The notes under the pieces: generated by a model
What the model was told of the DNA's origin: nothing
Databases searched by the model: none
What the model saw: only the letters and a program-made list of their open reading frames with translations
Made by a program: the position numbers and the translations under genes
From: an uncultured Eubacteriales bacterium
GTDB lineage: Bacteria > Bacillota > Clostridia > Oscillospirales > CAG-272
Length of the DNA stretch: 64,000 nt
Direction: 5' to 3'
Assembly: GCA_905187695.1 (NCBI GenBank)
Contig: CAJJIY010000005.1
Span: 1 to 64,000 of the forward strand
Shown: piece by piece, positions 16,425-25,182 of the stretch
Layout of the letters: every line of letters starts with the position of its first letter
How positions within the stretch are numbered: position 1 is the stretch's first letter

Positions 16425-19271
16425 ATGAAAAAGCATTTTCGCATTGCGCTGCTTGCGGTTTTGACTGTCCTCATGGTCGGCCTTCTGGCACTGGCGGTCT
16501 GCGCCGCGGAGCCCGCGGAGCCCGCAGATACCGATTTTTATGAGGTTCTGGATGCCGAAGGTACGCATATCGAGTACAAAGCAACCTTAAAAGATGCGGT
16601 TGCCGTGTGTGAGGCAAACGGAACTTACACGATTAAACTTTTAAAAGATGCAACCGAATCTTCGGTTGCAAACCTGAAAGTTGCGGGCGTTACCGTGACA
16701 CTGGATGGTAATGGCCACACGATTCAGATGAATAAGAATTTTGCGGTCACCAAAGCTGTCAATCTGACCATCAAAAATGTCACGATTTCAGCGGCCGACG
16801 CGGGCGCAAAATGGTTGTATGTGACTCAGGGTGCGGTCGGCGCTACGATTACAATCGAAAGCGGTACATACAGTGGCCTGCTTGACAATGTGAGCGCCTC
16901 AATGACGATCAAAGGCGGTTCTTTCTCTGCTTCGGATGTGTGGTTGGCCATCGGTGCAAAGGCGAACGCTGCCACTGTGACGATCGAAAACGGCGAGTTT
17001 AATGGAAAACTGACAAACGACAGCGCAACGCTTGTCATCAAGGGCGGCGTCTTCAGATCCAGCGGTACATGGAAGACCGTGGATGGGAGTGAGGCGCACA
17101 ATCCGCTTCAGGAGCCGCTGTTCCAGCCGAATGGCACATGGCTGAGCATCAGCAAAGTGACTTTCGGTGTGAATGTTACGATTGAAAACGGTACTTTTTA
17201 TGGCGAACTGAACAATGACGGTGCAGTGCTGGAGATTTCGGGCGGTACTTTTTATGCGCCCGGCTCGTGGGCTGATGTCGTTGACCCCGTTTTGAATGTA
17301 GTTACCGATCAGAGATATTCTACCACCGGCAACTGGCTTACCATTGGTATCGGTACTGTTGCTCCGAATCCCGAAGAAGGCCAAACGGCTTTGGAAGATG
17401 CTCTTTCGACAATTAAGAACGGTACTTTCTACGGTTGCGTTTGCGGCGGCGGCGGCCCCATTACCATCCTGGGCGGCACCTTTACGAGCAATTACGCCAC
17501 TGTGCGTAATGCTGAAACAAAAGAGGCGGCGAGCAGTTCTTTTGTTCAGATTAAGGGCGGTACCTTCACAACGACCGGTGACGCCTGCATCCTGATCTTT
17601 AACGGTTCGTTCTCCAAGCAGGCCGACGCGCGTCCGGACAAAGCCTGTGTTGTGATCGATGGTGGCACATTCATCGGCGGAAGCGGCGGTGTGCTGGACA
17701 TTCAGGGCACGCCCTATTTCACCCTCATGAGAGATGTGCTGAATGCCAAAGGCGACTACACCCTGGAAGAGGCGCGCACGCTGATCGAGGAAAAATGCCC
17801 GGGCCCGTTCTACAGTGTTGTGGTCAATGACGCCGAAATGATCAATGAGACCAACGGCGGAAACTCAAACATTTTCTGGGTCCGTAATGATTCCTGGAAC
17901 TGCACGCTGATCATCAACGACGGCACTTTCACGCACAGAAACGGTAGCCGTGGCGGCTTTAATGCGGCCGGTGCGAAAATCATTATCAACGGCGGCGAAT
18001 TCTCCTCGGATGTGAAAATTGTTTCCGCACACGATGGTGACTGCTGCTCTCCCATTGAGATCAACGGTGGTACCTTTACGGCGCTCAAGTCGGCTTATGT
18101 GCTTTTGCTGACCAGCGGCATTCCGATCGACACGACCAAATATGCGCTTACCATGATTCTGCCCGAACTTCACGGCCAAGCGCTCATTACTGGCGGCACT
18201 TTCTACAGCGAAGCTAAATACTGCATTTCCTTTGGCGATCAGGCTTCCTTTAGTGACCGGACTTTGACTATTACTGGCGGTACGTTCTCTTCTGGCGGTG
18301 ATGCGGTCATCCGCGTCCGCCCGAAGACGGAGGGTGATGTCCTGCCGATTCTGAATATCAAGGGCGGCGTTTTCAGACTCCTGAAGGGCGACAGCACCGA
18401 TGCCGCGCTGATTTATGACAAAGATAACGCAGCTTTCAACCTTATCATTGAGGGCGGTACCTTCATTGACGAGCGCAAGGGCAACAAGGCCATTATCAGC
18501 ACGATCAGCTCCGGAACGACCTGCAATCTGACCGTTACAGGCGGTATCTTCCTGGTGGAGGGCGAGGATCAGGATTACTTCTTCAACACCAAATCGATTA
18601 AATCCAACATGGATGCTGATTTTGCTCCGGTCTATCAGTATGAAGGCAAAGAATACTTCATGTTCTTTATCTTCCCGCTGAAAACCGACACAAAGGTCAG
18701 CCCCACGCAGACCGTTGTGGCCCGTGTGGATGCCGAAAATCCAGGTATCCGCTTTGAAACCACTTTCCCGAAGGCTCAACTGGACGCTCTGAAGGAGAAG
18801 TTCGGTGCGGATGCAGTGTTCTCCTACGGTACGATCGTTATGACGATGAACACGCTCTTTGATGTCAAGGGAGCCACGCACGAAGCGCTCAAGGCCTATG
18901 CCGCAACGAAGGAAAAGACCGATTCGCAGATCTTTGTGGATATTCCCGCGGTAAAAGGCATTGTTCAGCAGGAAAACGGCGATGTGCTCATTCGTGCTTC
19001 GCTGGTCAAGATCAAAGATGCTCACACCACGCAGTTTGTAATTGGTCTTGCCTATATCAAGGTGACGGTCGGTGAAACGGTAACCTATGTGTATACGGAT
19101 GCTTCTCCGTCCGGCAACTGCTCCACGATGAGAGGCGTTGCCAACGCGGCACTCAACGATGTCAAAATGAAGGCCAATGACCGTTACAAGTTCGGTTCTG
19201 AGACCGGCAAGGGCTTCTCGCCTTACTCCAAGGCACAGCAGGAAGCGCTCAAGAAATTCCTTGGCGCCTGA
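16425..19271 (+). CDS. Secreted right-handed beta-helix protein
   Basis: A 948-residue exported protein. ATG 16425 follows AAAGGAGAAAA. The signal peptide (KKHFRIALLAVLTVLMVGLL) is close to that of the 7022 protein, so the two share recent ancestry. Residues ~40-740 consist of beta-helix repeats such as IENGTFYGEL, IKGGTFTTTG and INGGEFSSDV. The C-terminal ~190 residues form a different module from the other two proteins (IRFETTFPKAQLD, FGADAVFSYGTIV, FSPYSKAQQEALKKF). That module resembles one common in surface proteins of gut Clostridia, whose function I do not know. No anchor motif is seen. It has its own promoter and terminator. Confidence 0.75.
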   Translation: MKKHFRIALLAVLTVLMVGLLALAVCAAEPAEPADTDFYEVLDAEGTHIEYKATLKDAVAVCEANGTYTIKLLKDATESSVANLKVAGVTVTLDGNGHTIQMNKNFAVTKAVNLTIKNVTISAADAGAKWLYVTQGAVGATITIESGTYSGLLDNVSASMTIKGGSFSASDVWLAIGAKANAATVTIENGEFNGKLTNDSATLVIKGGVFRSSGTWKTVDGSEAHNPLQEPLFQPNGTWLSISKVTFGVNVTIENGTFYGELNNDGAVLEISGGTFYAPGSWADVVDPVLNVVTDQRYSTTGNWLTIGIGTVAPNPEEGQTALEDALSTIKNGTFYGCVCGGGGPITILGGTFTSNYATVRNAETKEAASSSFVQIKGGTFTTTGDACILIFNGSFSKQADARPDKACVVIDGGTFIGGSGGVLDIQGTPYFTLMRDVLNAKGDYTLEEARTLIEEKCPGPFYSVVVNDAEMINETNGGNSNIFWVRNDSWNCTLIINDGTFTHRNGSRGGFNAAGAKIIINGGEFSSDVKIVSAHDGDCCSPIEINGGTFTALKSAYVLLLTSGIPIDTTKYALTMILPELHGQALITGGTFYSEAKYCISFGDQASFSDRTLTITGGTFSSGGDAVIRVRPKTEGDVLPILNIKGGVFRLLKGDSTDAALIYDKDNAAFNLIIEGGTFIDERKGNKAIISTISSGTTCNLTVTGGIFLVEGEDQDYFFNTKSIKSNMDADFAPVYQYEGKEYFMFFIFPLKTDTKVSPTQTVVARVDAENPGIRFETTFPKAQLDALKEKFGADAVFSYGTIVMTMNTLFDVKGATHEALKAYAATKEKTDSQIFVDIPAVKGIVQQENGDVLIRASLVKIKDAHTTQFVIGLAYIKVTVGETVTYVYTDASPSGNCSTMRGVANAALNDVKMKANDRYKFGSETGKGFSPYSKAQQEALKKFLGA

Positions 19272-19289
19272 TTAAACATTTAACCCTGA

Positions 19290-19323
19290 AACGGGCTGTT
19301 GCAAACGCAACAGCCCGTTTTTT
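19290..19323 (+). terminator. Intrinsic terminator after beta-helix gene 3
   Basis: A 13-bp stem AACGGGCTGTTGC/GCAACAGCCCGTT with loop AAAC, followed by T residues. Confidence 0.88.
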
Positions 19324-19432
19324 CCTTACCTGAAAAATTCGGCAAGGTTCTCCTGAATTTTCCAATTTCTGAATAAGAGCGTCCTTTTTCGGTTATTCTT
19401 TCTGTATCCAAAAGATGATGGAGGAACTTGTC

Positions 19433-20044
19433 ATGCGCAAAACTTTAGGATTTCTGATGGCAATCATGCTTTTGCTTGCCGCCTTTTTGATTATACCGAT
19501 TCACGGTGAAGCGGCTATTTATGACAGCGTCATACGGTTGCATATTCTTGCAAATTCAGACAGTGAGGAAGATCAGGCGTTGAAACTGACAGTCCGGGAT
19601 GCGCTGCTTGTTAAAATCAGCGCAATGCTTGAAAATACAAAAACGCGCGAAGAGGCCGCCGAGGTAATCGGCGCTTCACTGGAGGAATTGCGTGAAAACG
19701 CAAAAGAAACACTGAAAAAGGCGGAGTCCGATGCAGATGTAAGCGTCCGTCTTTGCTATGAAAAATATCCCACGCGCTATTACGAAACGCTGGCTTTTCC
19801 CGCCGGGGAATATCTTTCTCTTCAGGTCCGGATCGGAGAGGCCGCCGGGAAGAATTGGTGGTGCGTACTGTTTCCTCCGCTTTGCCTTTCGGCGGCAACT
19901 TCTGAAAACGAGACGGAAATGGCTTTCCTTTCTGCCGGATTGACCGAGGAACAATATAAGATCATTACGGACAGCGATTCGCCGCGTTATAAACTTCGTT
20001 TTAAAATTCTTGAAATTGCGGAAGAAGCATTGGACGGAAAGTAA
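19433..20044 (+). CDS. spoIIR: Stage II sporulation protein R
   Basis: A 203-residue secreted signalling protein of sporulation. In known systems it is made in the forespore under SigF, crosses into the intermembrane space and triggers SpoIIGA to process pro-SigE. A hydrophobic signal segment (residues ~5-25) is followed by the family marker DSVIRLHILANSDSEEDQAL and later by FPAGEYLSLQVRIGEAAGKN and WWCVLFPPLC. ATG 19433 is chosen because GGAGG (19420-19424) lies eight bases upstream; ATGs at 19415 and 19418 precede that site. Its targets spoIIGA and sigE are at 60.8-62.4 kb in the same window. Confidence 0.93.
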   Translation: MRKTLGFLMAIMLLLAAFLIIPIHGEAAIYDSVIRLHILANSDSEEDQALKLTVRDALLVKISAMLENTKTREEAAEVIGASLEELRENAKETLKKAESDADVSVRLCYEKYPTRYYETLAFPAGEYLSLQVRIGEAAGKNWWCVLFPPLCLSAATSENETEMAFLSAGLTEEQYKIITDSDSPRYKLRFKILEIAEEALDGK

Positions 20045-20174
20045 ACGGGTTCTTTTTCGTTCTTTCCTCTCGTAAAATAAAAGTGGGAGAGGAAGCACCA
20101 TTTTAAAAACGATCATTTTATGGCATTCTCCCGAAAACGGCAGCTGTTATTGAACGGCACTTAAAGGGGGAAAA

Positions 20175-21161
20175 ATGAAGATTCGGATCGGTATTTTCGG
20201 ATATGGAAATCTTGGACGCGCGGCGGCGTTTGCAGTACGCGCACAGGAGGATATGACGCTGGCGGGAGTTTTCAGCCGTCGCGATCCCGAAATGATTCCG
20301 GACAAAGTGCCGGATGTTCCTTTTTTTCCGGCAACGATGCTTTTTGGCGAAAATACGCCCACAAAAATGGATGTATTACTGCTTTGCGGCGGCAGCGCAC
20401 AAGATTTGCCGGCGCAAACGCCGGTGCTGGCCAGGCGCTTTTGCGTCATTGACAGTTTTGATACACATGCGGCCGCCTTGGCGCATTTTTTGAGGGTTGA
20501 AGCGGCCGCACGCGCCGGCGATCGGCTTGCGTTTGTTTCGGTTGGCTGGGATCCGGGTCTCTTTTCGCTTTTCCGTGCCCTTTCACAGGCCGTACTGCCA
20601 TCGGGAGAAAGCTATACTTTTTGGGGATACGGCGTCAGTCAGGGTCATTCGGAAGCGATCCGGCATTTGTCGGGAGTCAAAGCCGCGCGTGCTTATACAA
20701 TTCCTTGCGAATCTATGCTTGCGCAGGTCTCGGCCGGAGAGAGACCTGCACCGGCCCGGATGCTGCACCATCGGCTTTGTTTTGTGGTGGCTGAGGATGG
20801 CGCAAATCAAGCGGAGATTGTCCGGGAAATTCAGGCTATCCCGCATTATTTCAAGGATGATGAGACCGAGGTGCGTTTTGTCACTCCGGAAACATTTCTT
20901 CGTGAACACAGCGCGCTGCCACACGCAGGCCATGTCATCCGGAACGGTGTCTGTGCGCAGGAAGCGGCGAGTGCTCAAATGCGATTCGATCTTGCGCTGG
21001 CTTCCAACCCTGCCTTTACCGGTTCGATCTTGGTGGCCTATGCGCGTGCACTTTTCCGCCTTTATCAACGCGGGGAGCGTGGCTGTCGTACAGTACTGGA
21101 TGTTCCGCCGGCGCTTCTTTTACCTATGAGCGCAGATGACGCACGCAAAAAATTTTTATAA
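20175..21161 (+). CDS. ddh: Meso-diaminopimelate D-dehydrogenase
   Basis: A 328-residue NADPH-dependent enzyme that aminates tetrahydrodipicolinate directly to meso-diaminopimelate, a one-step branch of lysine and peptidoglycan precursor synthesis. The N-terminal Rossmann motif is GIFGYGNLGRAA (residues 6-17), followed by GVFSRRD. The middle contains the family pattern VSVGWDPGLFSLFR and the substrate-site stretch YTFWGYGVSQGHSEAIR. Length matches the family (~325). AAAGGGGGA precedes the ATG. It lies 130 bases after spoIIR on the same strand with no clear terminator between them. Confidence 0.92.
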   Translation: MKIRIGIFGYGNLGRAAAFAVRAQEDMTLAGVFSRRDPEMIPDKVPDVPFFPATMLFGENTPTKMDVLLLCGGSAQDLPAQTPVLARRFCVIDSFDTHAAALAHFLRVEAAARAGDRLAFVSVGWDPGLFSLFRALSQAVLPSGESYTFWGYGVSQGHSEAIRHLSGVKAARAYTIPCESMLAQVSAGERPAPARMLHHRLCFVVAEDGANQAEIVREIQAIPHYFKDDETEVRFVTPETFLREHSALPHAGHVIRNGVCAQEAASAQMRFDLALASNPAFTGSILVAYARALFRLYQRGERGCRTVLDVPPALLLPMSADDARKKFL

Positions 21162-21168
21162 ATGAAAC

Positions 21169-21207
21169 AGACGGCATCTCCCTTTGCGGGTGATGCCGTC
21201 TTGATCT
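21169..21207. terminator. Hairpin between convergent ddh and glutaminase-family genes
   Basis: GACGGCATC/GATGCCGTC nine-base-pair stem. The T tract is weak on the plus strand, so termination is likely but not certain. Confidence 0.55.
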
Positions 21208-21219
21208 TTATGTGGTTTT

Positions 21220-23112
21220 TTATTTCTTTTTGCACCGATACATCAAAAGCTGCATGAAGAGCCCTCCCTGCACCGAACGATGCTGAAAGCTGACTTCGCG
21301 GGCCGAAACCGTGTCAAACCAGTCGGTCAGCGGCACGCGCGATTCCGAATCGTTGTAAGCTTGCCAGAGCGGCGCAATAAAACTTTCAAAATCTGCTTTG
21401 TTTTCGGTCATAGCGGCCACCCAGATCCACCAGTCGGATTTGGTATAATCGGCACGGCTGTCCAGCGGTAATCCATAGGCGTTGAAATGTTTCCGGTTGT
21501 TTTGAAGTTCCGCTTTCCTGAATTCGTCCGGAAAAAGCCCGGTGTTCCACAATTTGTCCCAGACCATATTATATTTCATGGCAAAAGTTCCGGGGCGGTC
21601 AAAAGCAAGGCGGGATTCGCCGGTTTCATCCAAAGCGTTTTCCATCCAGTGAGCGGCCATTTCTTTGGCTTTCTGATGATAGTCTATGGCCGCCTTTTCG
21701 TCATTGTTCATCCGGCAAAGAACCGACATTCCCATAATTCCCATGATGGCCTTGAGCGACAGATTACAGTTGTGCGCCAGGTGGCCCGCAAAGTCATCCG
21801 TGCAAAGCTGGTTTTCGGGGTCTGCGCCGTATTTCAGAAGATAACCGCACCACTTTTTCAGCGTGTCTATGTGCGAGCGCGCAAAATCGATCGAGCCGGT
21901 GGTAATTGCTACGGCCGCTTCCATGATTAGCATGTTACCGCACTCTTCCACGGGCATTTGCATTTCCGGCGCGTTGTTTCCGTAGACCTGCCCGTTCAGC
22001 AGCGGATACTGACCGACATCGTGCGGTGCAAACGAAAATTGCCATGCGTCGGAGAGCGCATAACGATAGATCGGGCGCAACATTCCCTTGATCAGTTCCG
22101 GGTCATAGAGCAGAAACATCGGGCAGGAAGGATAGCTGATATCCACGGTCGCGGCGCATCCGTTGCTGAAACATTCCTTGGAGATGAAAAGAATTTCGCC
22201 GTTTTCATCCAGAACCAGTTTGTGTGCGGCAATGACCTGACGGCAAGCAAGCGCGAGCAGTTCGGCATATTTGGAGCCGCCCGCGGCTTTGGCGTCCCGG
22301 CAGAGTTTCTGGGAAAAACGGTCGCACAGAGCCTTCACTTTTTCATATTCTCCGGCGGCCTCGGCAATGGCGGCCTCAATGCTCATGCCGTCTTTGCGCC
22401 AAAAAGAACGAAGCGGCTTTCCAAAGTATTCTATACTTTCAATATCGTCATAGGCAAAAAGAAACAGCACCTTTGTGTCGGGATCAGCTGCAGTTTCGGC
22501 CTCAATATTCCGGCCGTGATAGGATTTTTCCCTCAATGCAGGATTTGGCGCGGCCACGGCTAAGTAAAAATAGCCCCAGTCAATGCGCACATCGTCTCCG
22601 CTCTGATGGAGCGGCTTTTGCACACTGTTACCCATCCGGATGGCGCGGATATCCGGCGCAATCTGTACTTCGTCAACGGTGACGGGGCTTTGCCCCGCGT
22701 GATTCAGGCAAAGCGTTTCTCTGGCGAGGATATTAAAACGGACCTTGTGCGCTTTTCCGTCCTTCACCGAATAAGAGAGACAGAGATAAGAGACCGGGCG
22801 GGTGAGCCGGTGATAATCTTTCGGCAGCAAGGGTGTGGTAAATGCGGCGCGAAGCACAATTTCATCATTTTCCAGAACCACGGTTGTTGTCAGTGCGTCA
22901 ATATCAAGAGAGATCTGTCGCATTTTGTGAAGATCGCGGTGATAACCGAAGAAAGAATAGGGCTTTCCGTCGACCGTTACAATACCCAGTAACTGATTGG
23001 GTTTGCCCGTCCAGTGAATAGTTGGAGCGGTGTTCAGCGTTGTAGTGGGCGACCAGACCGAAAAATAGGGGTCTACTGTGATGAGCGGAATGGCAGGTGC
23101 GCGCAGCTTCAT
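21220..23112 (-). CDS. Glutaminase-family protein (DUF4964/DUF5127/DUF4965/DUF1793)
   Basis: A 630-residue protein with the opening LRAPAIPLITVDPYFSVWSP and HWTGKPNQL typical of the DUF4964 domain, then DUF5127/DUF4965 regions and an alpha-helical (alpha/alpha)6 toroid-like C-terminus (YPSCPMFLLYDPELIKG, DDFAGHLAHNCNLSLKAI). Fungal relatives are called glutaminase A, but in bacteria the clan may act as glycosidases. There is no signal peptide, so it is intracellular here, unlike many homologues. ATG 23112 is nine bases after GAGG; the in-frame TTG at 23121 is too close to that site. Family assignment is good; substrate is uncertain. Confidence 0.8.
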   Translation of the reverse strand: MKLRAPAIPLITVDPYFSVWSPTTTLNTAPTIHWTGKPNQLLGIVTVDGKPYSFFGYHRDLHKMRQISLDIDALTTTVVLENDEIVLRAAFTTPLLPKDYHRLTRPVSYLCLSYSVKDGKAHKVRFNILARETLCLNHAGQSPVTVDEVQIAPDIRAIRMGNSVQKPLHQSGDDVRIDWGYFYLAVAAPNPALREKSYHGRNIEAETAADPDTKVLFLFAYDDIESIEYFGKPLRSFWRKDGMSIEAAIAEAAGEYEKVKALCDRFSQKLCRDAKAAGGSKYAELLALACRQVIAAHKLVLDENGEILFISKECFSNGCAATVDISYPSCPMFLLYDPELIKGMLRPIYRYALSDAWQFSFAPHDVGQYPLLNGQVYGNNAPEMQMPVEECGNMLIMEAAVAITTGSIDFARSHIDTLKKWCGYLLKYGADPENQLCTDDFAGHLAHNCNLSLKAIMGIMGMSVLCRMNNDEKAAIDYHQKAKEMAAHWMENALDETGESRLAFDRPGTFAMKYNMVWDKLWNTGLFPDEFRKAELQNNRKHFNAYGLPLDSRADYTKSDWWIWVAAMTENKADFESFIAPLWQAYNDSESRVPLTDWFDTVSAREVSFQHRSVQGGLFMQLLMYRCKKK

Positions 23113-23162
23113 TTCATTCAACCTCGTTCATAAAGAATTATATCCGGCAACGATACAAATTT

Positions 23163-23190
23163 ATTATATCGAAAATACGGCGGTTGTCAA
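23163..23190 (-). promoter_or_regulatory. Sigma-A promoter for the glutaminase-family gene
   Basis: On the minus strand: TTGACA (23190-23185), 16 bp, TATAAT (23168-23163). Confidence 0.75.
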
Positions 23191-23360
23191 TAGCGAATGG
23201 TGAGCATGATTCTGTTTTTGAAAAGTCGGAAATGGTCGGGGAATTAGTGAAAATAAAAAATATAAAAGAAGAAAAAACAAATTTAATATTGGAAAATAAT
23301 ATATAAAAAATAGAATTTTTAAAAAATTGTCAGTTTTTGCGGAAATTTTGCTTTTTAGAA

Positions 23361-23389
23361 TTGACAAAGAGCCCCCCGAGTGCTATAGT
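23361..23389 (+). promoter_or_regulatory. Sigma-A promoter for mscL
   Basis: TTGACA (23361-23366), 17 bp, TATAGT (23384-23389). Confidence 0.8.
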
Positions 23390-23433
23390 AATGATAAGAG
23401 TGCTTAATATCAGAAAGGAAAGGACGAAAGACA

Positions 23434-24054
23434 ATGGGAAAAGAAGACATGGCGGTGTTGGAAGAACGGATCAAAAACGGCGAACGCGCCGAAAAAGAAA
23501 GAAAGGCAAAGGAAATGAAGAAAAAAATCAAAAAGAAGGGCGATGGATTTTTTAAGGATTTCCGGAAATTTATCACAAAGGGCAATGTGTTGGATCTGGC
23601 GGTTGCCGTGGTCATCGGCAATGCTTTCAACGCGATCGTCAACGGGCTTGTAAAGTTCATTATCAACCCGGTCATTTCGGTTCTGACCGGCGGCGTAAGT
23701 CTGGATGGCTGGAAAACCGTGCTGGTGGAAGAAACCGAAACCAAAGCTGAGGTGGCCATTTTCTGGGGTGAGTGGATCATGACGATCTTCAATTTCCTTA
23801 TTATCGCGTTGTGCATTTTCACAGCGGTCCGCATGATTAATAAGGCCACCAATGTGTTGCGCTACAAGGAACTGGAAGAAGAAAAAGCTGCAGCCGAGAA
23901 GAAAAAGGCCGAGGAAGAAGCGAAGAAATTGGCAGAAGAGGCCGCGGCCAAAGCGGCGGCTGAAGAAGCGGCGCGCAAGGAAGCGGCGCTGGAGCAGTTT
24001 TACCGCAATGTCGAGCGGCAAACCGCCCTGCTGGAAGAGATTTCAAAGAAATAA
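23434..24054 (+). CDS. mscL: Large-conductance mechanosensitive channel with extended tails
   Basis: A 206-residue membrane channel that opens under membrane tension to release solutes during osmotic downshock. The core (~residues 35-145) begins FFKDFRKFITKGNVLDLAVA, contains the pore helix (VVIGNAFNAIVNGLVK) and the second helix (IMTIFNFLIIALCIFTAVRM). Ordinary MscL is 120-150 residues. Here ~35 residues of mostly Lys/Glu precede the core and ~60 residues of Ala/Glu/Lys-rich coiled coil (AAAEKKKAEEEAKKLAEEAA) follow it, ending LLEEISKK. The tails could form a cytoplasmic bundle that changes gating. It has its own promoter and terminator. Confidence 0.92.
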   Translation: MGKEDMAVLEERIKNGERAEKERKAKEMKKKIKKKGDGFFKDFRKFITKGNVLDLAVAVVIGNAFNAIVNGLVKFIINPVISVLTGGVSLDGWKTVLVEETETKAEVAIFWGEWIMTIFNFLIIALCIFTAVRMINKATNVLRYKELEEEKAAAEKKKAEEEAKKLAEEAAAKAAAEEAARKEAALEQFYRNVERQTALLEEISKK

Positions 24055-24067
24055 TAAAATAATTTTC

Positions 24068-24106
24068 AAAATGCCGGTCGTCTTTTGCGATGATCGGCAT
24101 TTTCTT
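24068..24106 (+). terminator. Intrinsic terminator after mscL
   Basis: A 15-bp stem (two G-U pairs) from AAAATGCCGGTCGTC and GATGATCGGCATTTT, followed by CTTTT. Confidence 0.8.
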
Positions 24107-24243
24107 TTGTATATGCGTCATGCGTCAGTGGAAAAGAGGAATTTCCGGTGTTCTCATGGGCGGGACCGGTCGCATTTTGCCTTTTTGCGGCATATTCTGT
24201 CAATGCGGGGAATCTCCGCAATAAGCATAAAGGAAGGCATTTG

Positions 24244-25068
24244 ATGATGGCTACCATTACCAATCAGGGCACTCTGTTGTATACGCCTGCGGGCGGCACA
24301 CAGGTTTCTCTGAATTCCAATACCACCAGCACGGAACTGGATATCACCTACGGATTGGATGTTCAGCACGGCGTCACCCCCAGCACCTATACACCGGGCG
24401 ATACGGTGCTTTATACCGTGCTTCTCAAAAATACCGGCACCGGAACGCTTTACGCGCCGCAGATCAGCGTGGATCTTGCAGGCGGTGCGCTTTCTTACAC
24501 GGAAGGCAGTGCGGTGGCTTTCCAGTCGGGCACGAACGATGTGGTCCCAATTCCGGTTACGGTCACGCCGAACGGTTCCGGGGTGATATTCGGATTCAAC
24601 ACCACCCTGCCTGAAGGCGGTCTGATTTATCTCAACTACAACGCAACGGTCGCGGCCGGCAGCACCGGAAACCTGGTTTCTACCGCAACCGGTACGGCCA
24701 ACGAAGGCTCCGTGACCGGCACGGCCACGAGCGACAGCGACACGGCCACGATCACACTGACGCTTCTTTCGTTGACCAAAACCGCGCCGGCGAGCGCCAA
24801 TGTCGGCGATACGATCTCCTATGTTTTCACCATGCGCAATAACTCTACCGGCGCGATCGCGATGGATCGCCTGAGTGATCAGTTGCCCGCCAATTTCACT
24901 TTCGGCAGTGTCACGCTGACTGTGGGCGGAACGCCGGTTGCACTGACGGAGGGCACCGATTATTCCGTGACCACCGGCAATCTCTTCACGCTTTCTCCTG
25001 CGGCGGCTGTCAGCATTCCCGCCGGCGGGAATGCGATCCTGACCGTGACCGGTACAATCACGGCCTGA
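24244..25068 (+). CDS. DUF11 repeat protein without signal peptide
   Basis: A 274-residue Thr/Ser/Gly-rich protein with two DUF11-type beta-sandwich units. The first is marked by YTPGDTVLYTVLLKNTG (~50-66) and the second by ANVGDTISYVFTMRNNSTG (~185-203); ALSYTEGSAV and FTFGSVTLTVGG repeat the strand order. Start ATG 24244 follows AAAGGAAGG; an in-frame extension to 24148 has no ribosome binding site. DUF11 proteins are usually secreted, yet no signal peptide or anchor is visible. In a spore former, a place on the spore surface, assembled from the mother cell, would fit, but this is inference. Confidence 0.75.
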   Translation: MMATITNQGTLLYTPAGGTQVSLNSNTTSTELDITYGLDVQHGVTPSTYTPGDTVLYTVLLKNTGTGTLYAPQISVDLAGGALSYTEGSAVAFQSGTNDVVPIPVTVTPNGSGVIFGFNTTLPEGGLIYLNYNATVAAGSTGNLVSTATGTANEGSVTGTATSDSDTATITLTLLSLTKTAPASANVGDTISYVFTMRNNSTGAIAMDRLSDQLPANFTFGSVTLTVGGTPVALTEGTDYSVTTGNLFTLSPAAAVSIPAGGNAILTVTGTITA

Positions 25069-25075
25069 TTTTCCG

Positions 25076-25104
25076 GCTCCGGGGCGTTTGCCCCGGAGCT
25101 TTTC
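25076..25104 (+). terminator. Intrinsic terminator after the DUF11 gene
   Basis: GCTCCGGGGC/GCCCCGGAGC ten-base-pair stem, loop GTTT, then TTTT. Confidence 0.88.
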
Positions 25105-25105
25105 C

Positions 25106-25134
25106 TTGACAGCGCCCGGAATATATGATATGAT
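25106..25134 (+). promoter_or_regulatory. Sigma-A promoter for the YegP-domain gene
   Basis: TTGACA (25106-25111), 17 bp, TATGAT (25129-25134), directly after the preceding terminator. Confidence 0.8.
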
Positions 25135-25182
25135 GAAAAAGCAATGAGATAAACCGCTCAGTGGAAAGAAGGAGGCCGGAAA

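Larger units (their letters stand above)
23113..23433. other. AT-rich intergenic region with divergent promoters
   Basis: No gene is supported in these 320 bases. They contain the minus-strand promoter of the glutaminase-family gene, a very AT-rich stretch (23200-23340) and the promoter of mscL. Confidence 0.6.
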
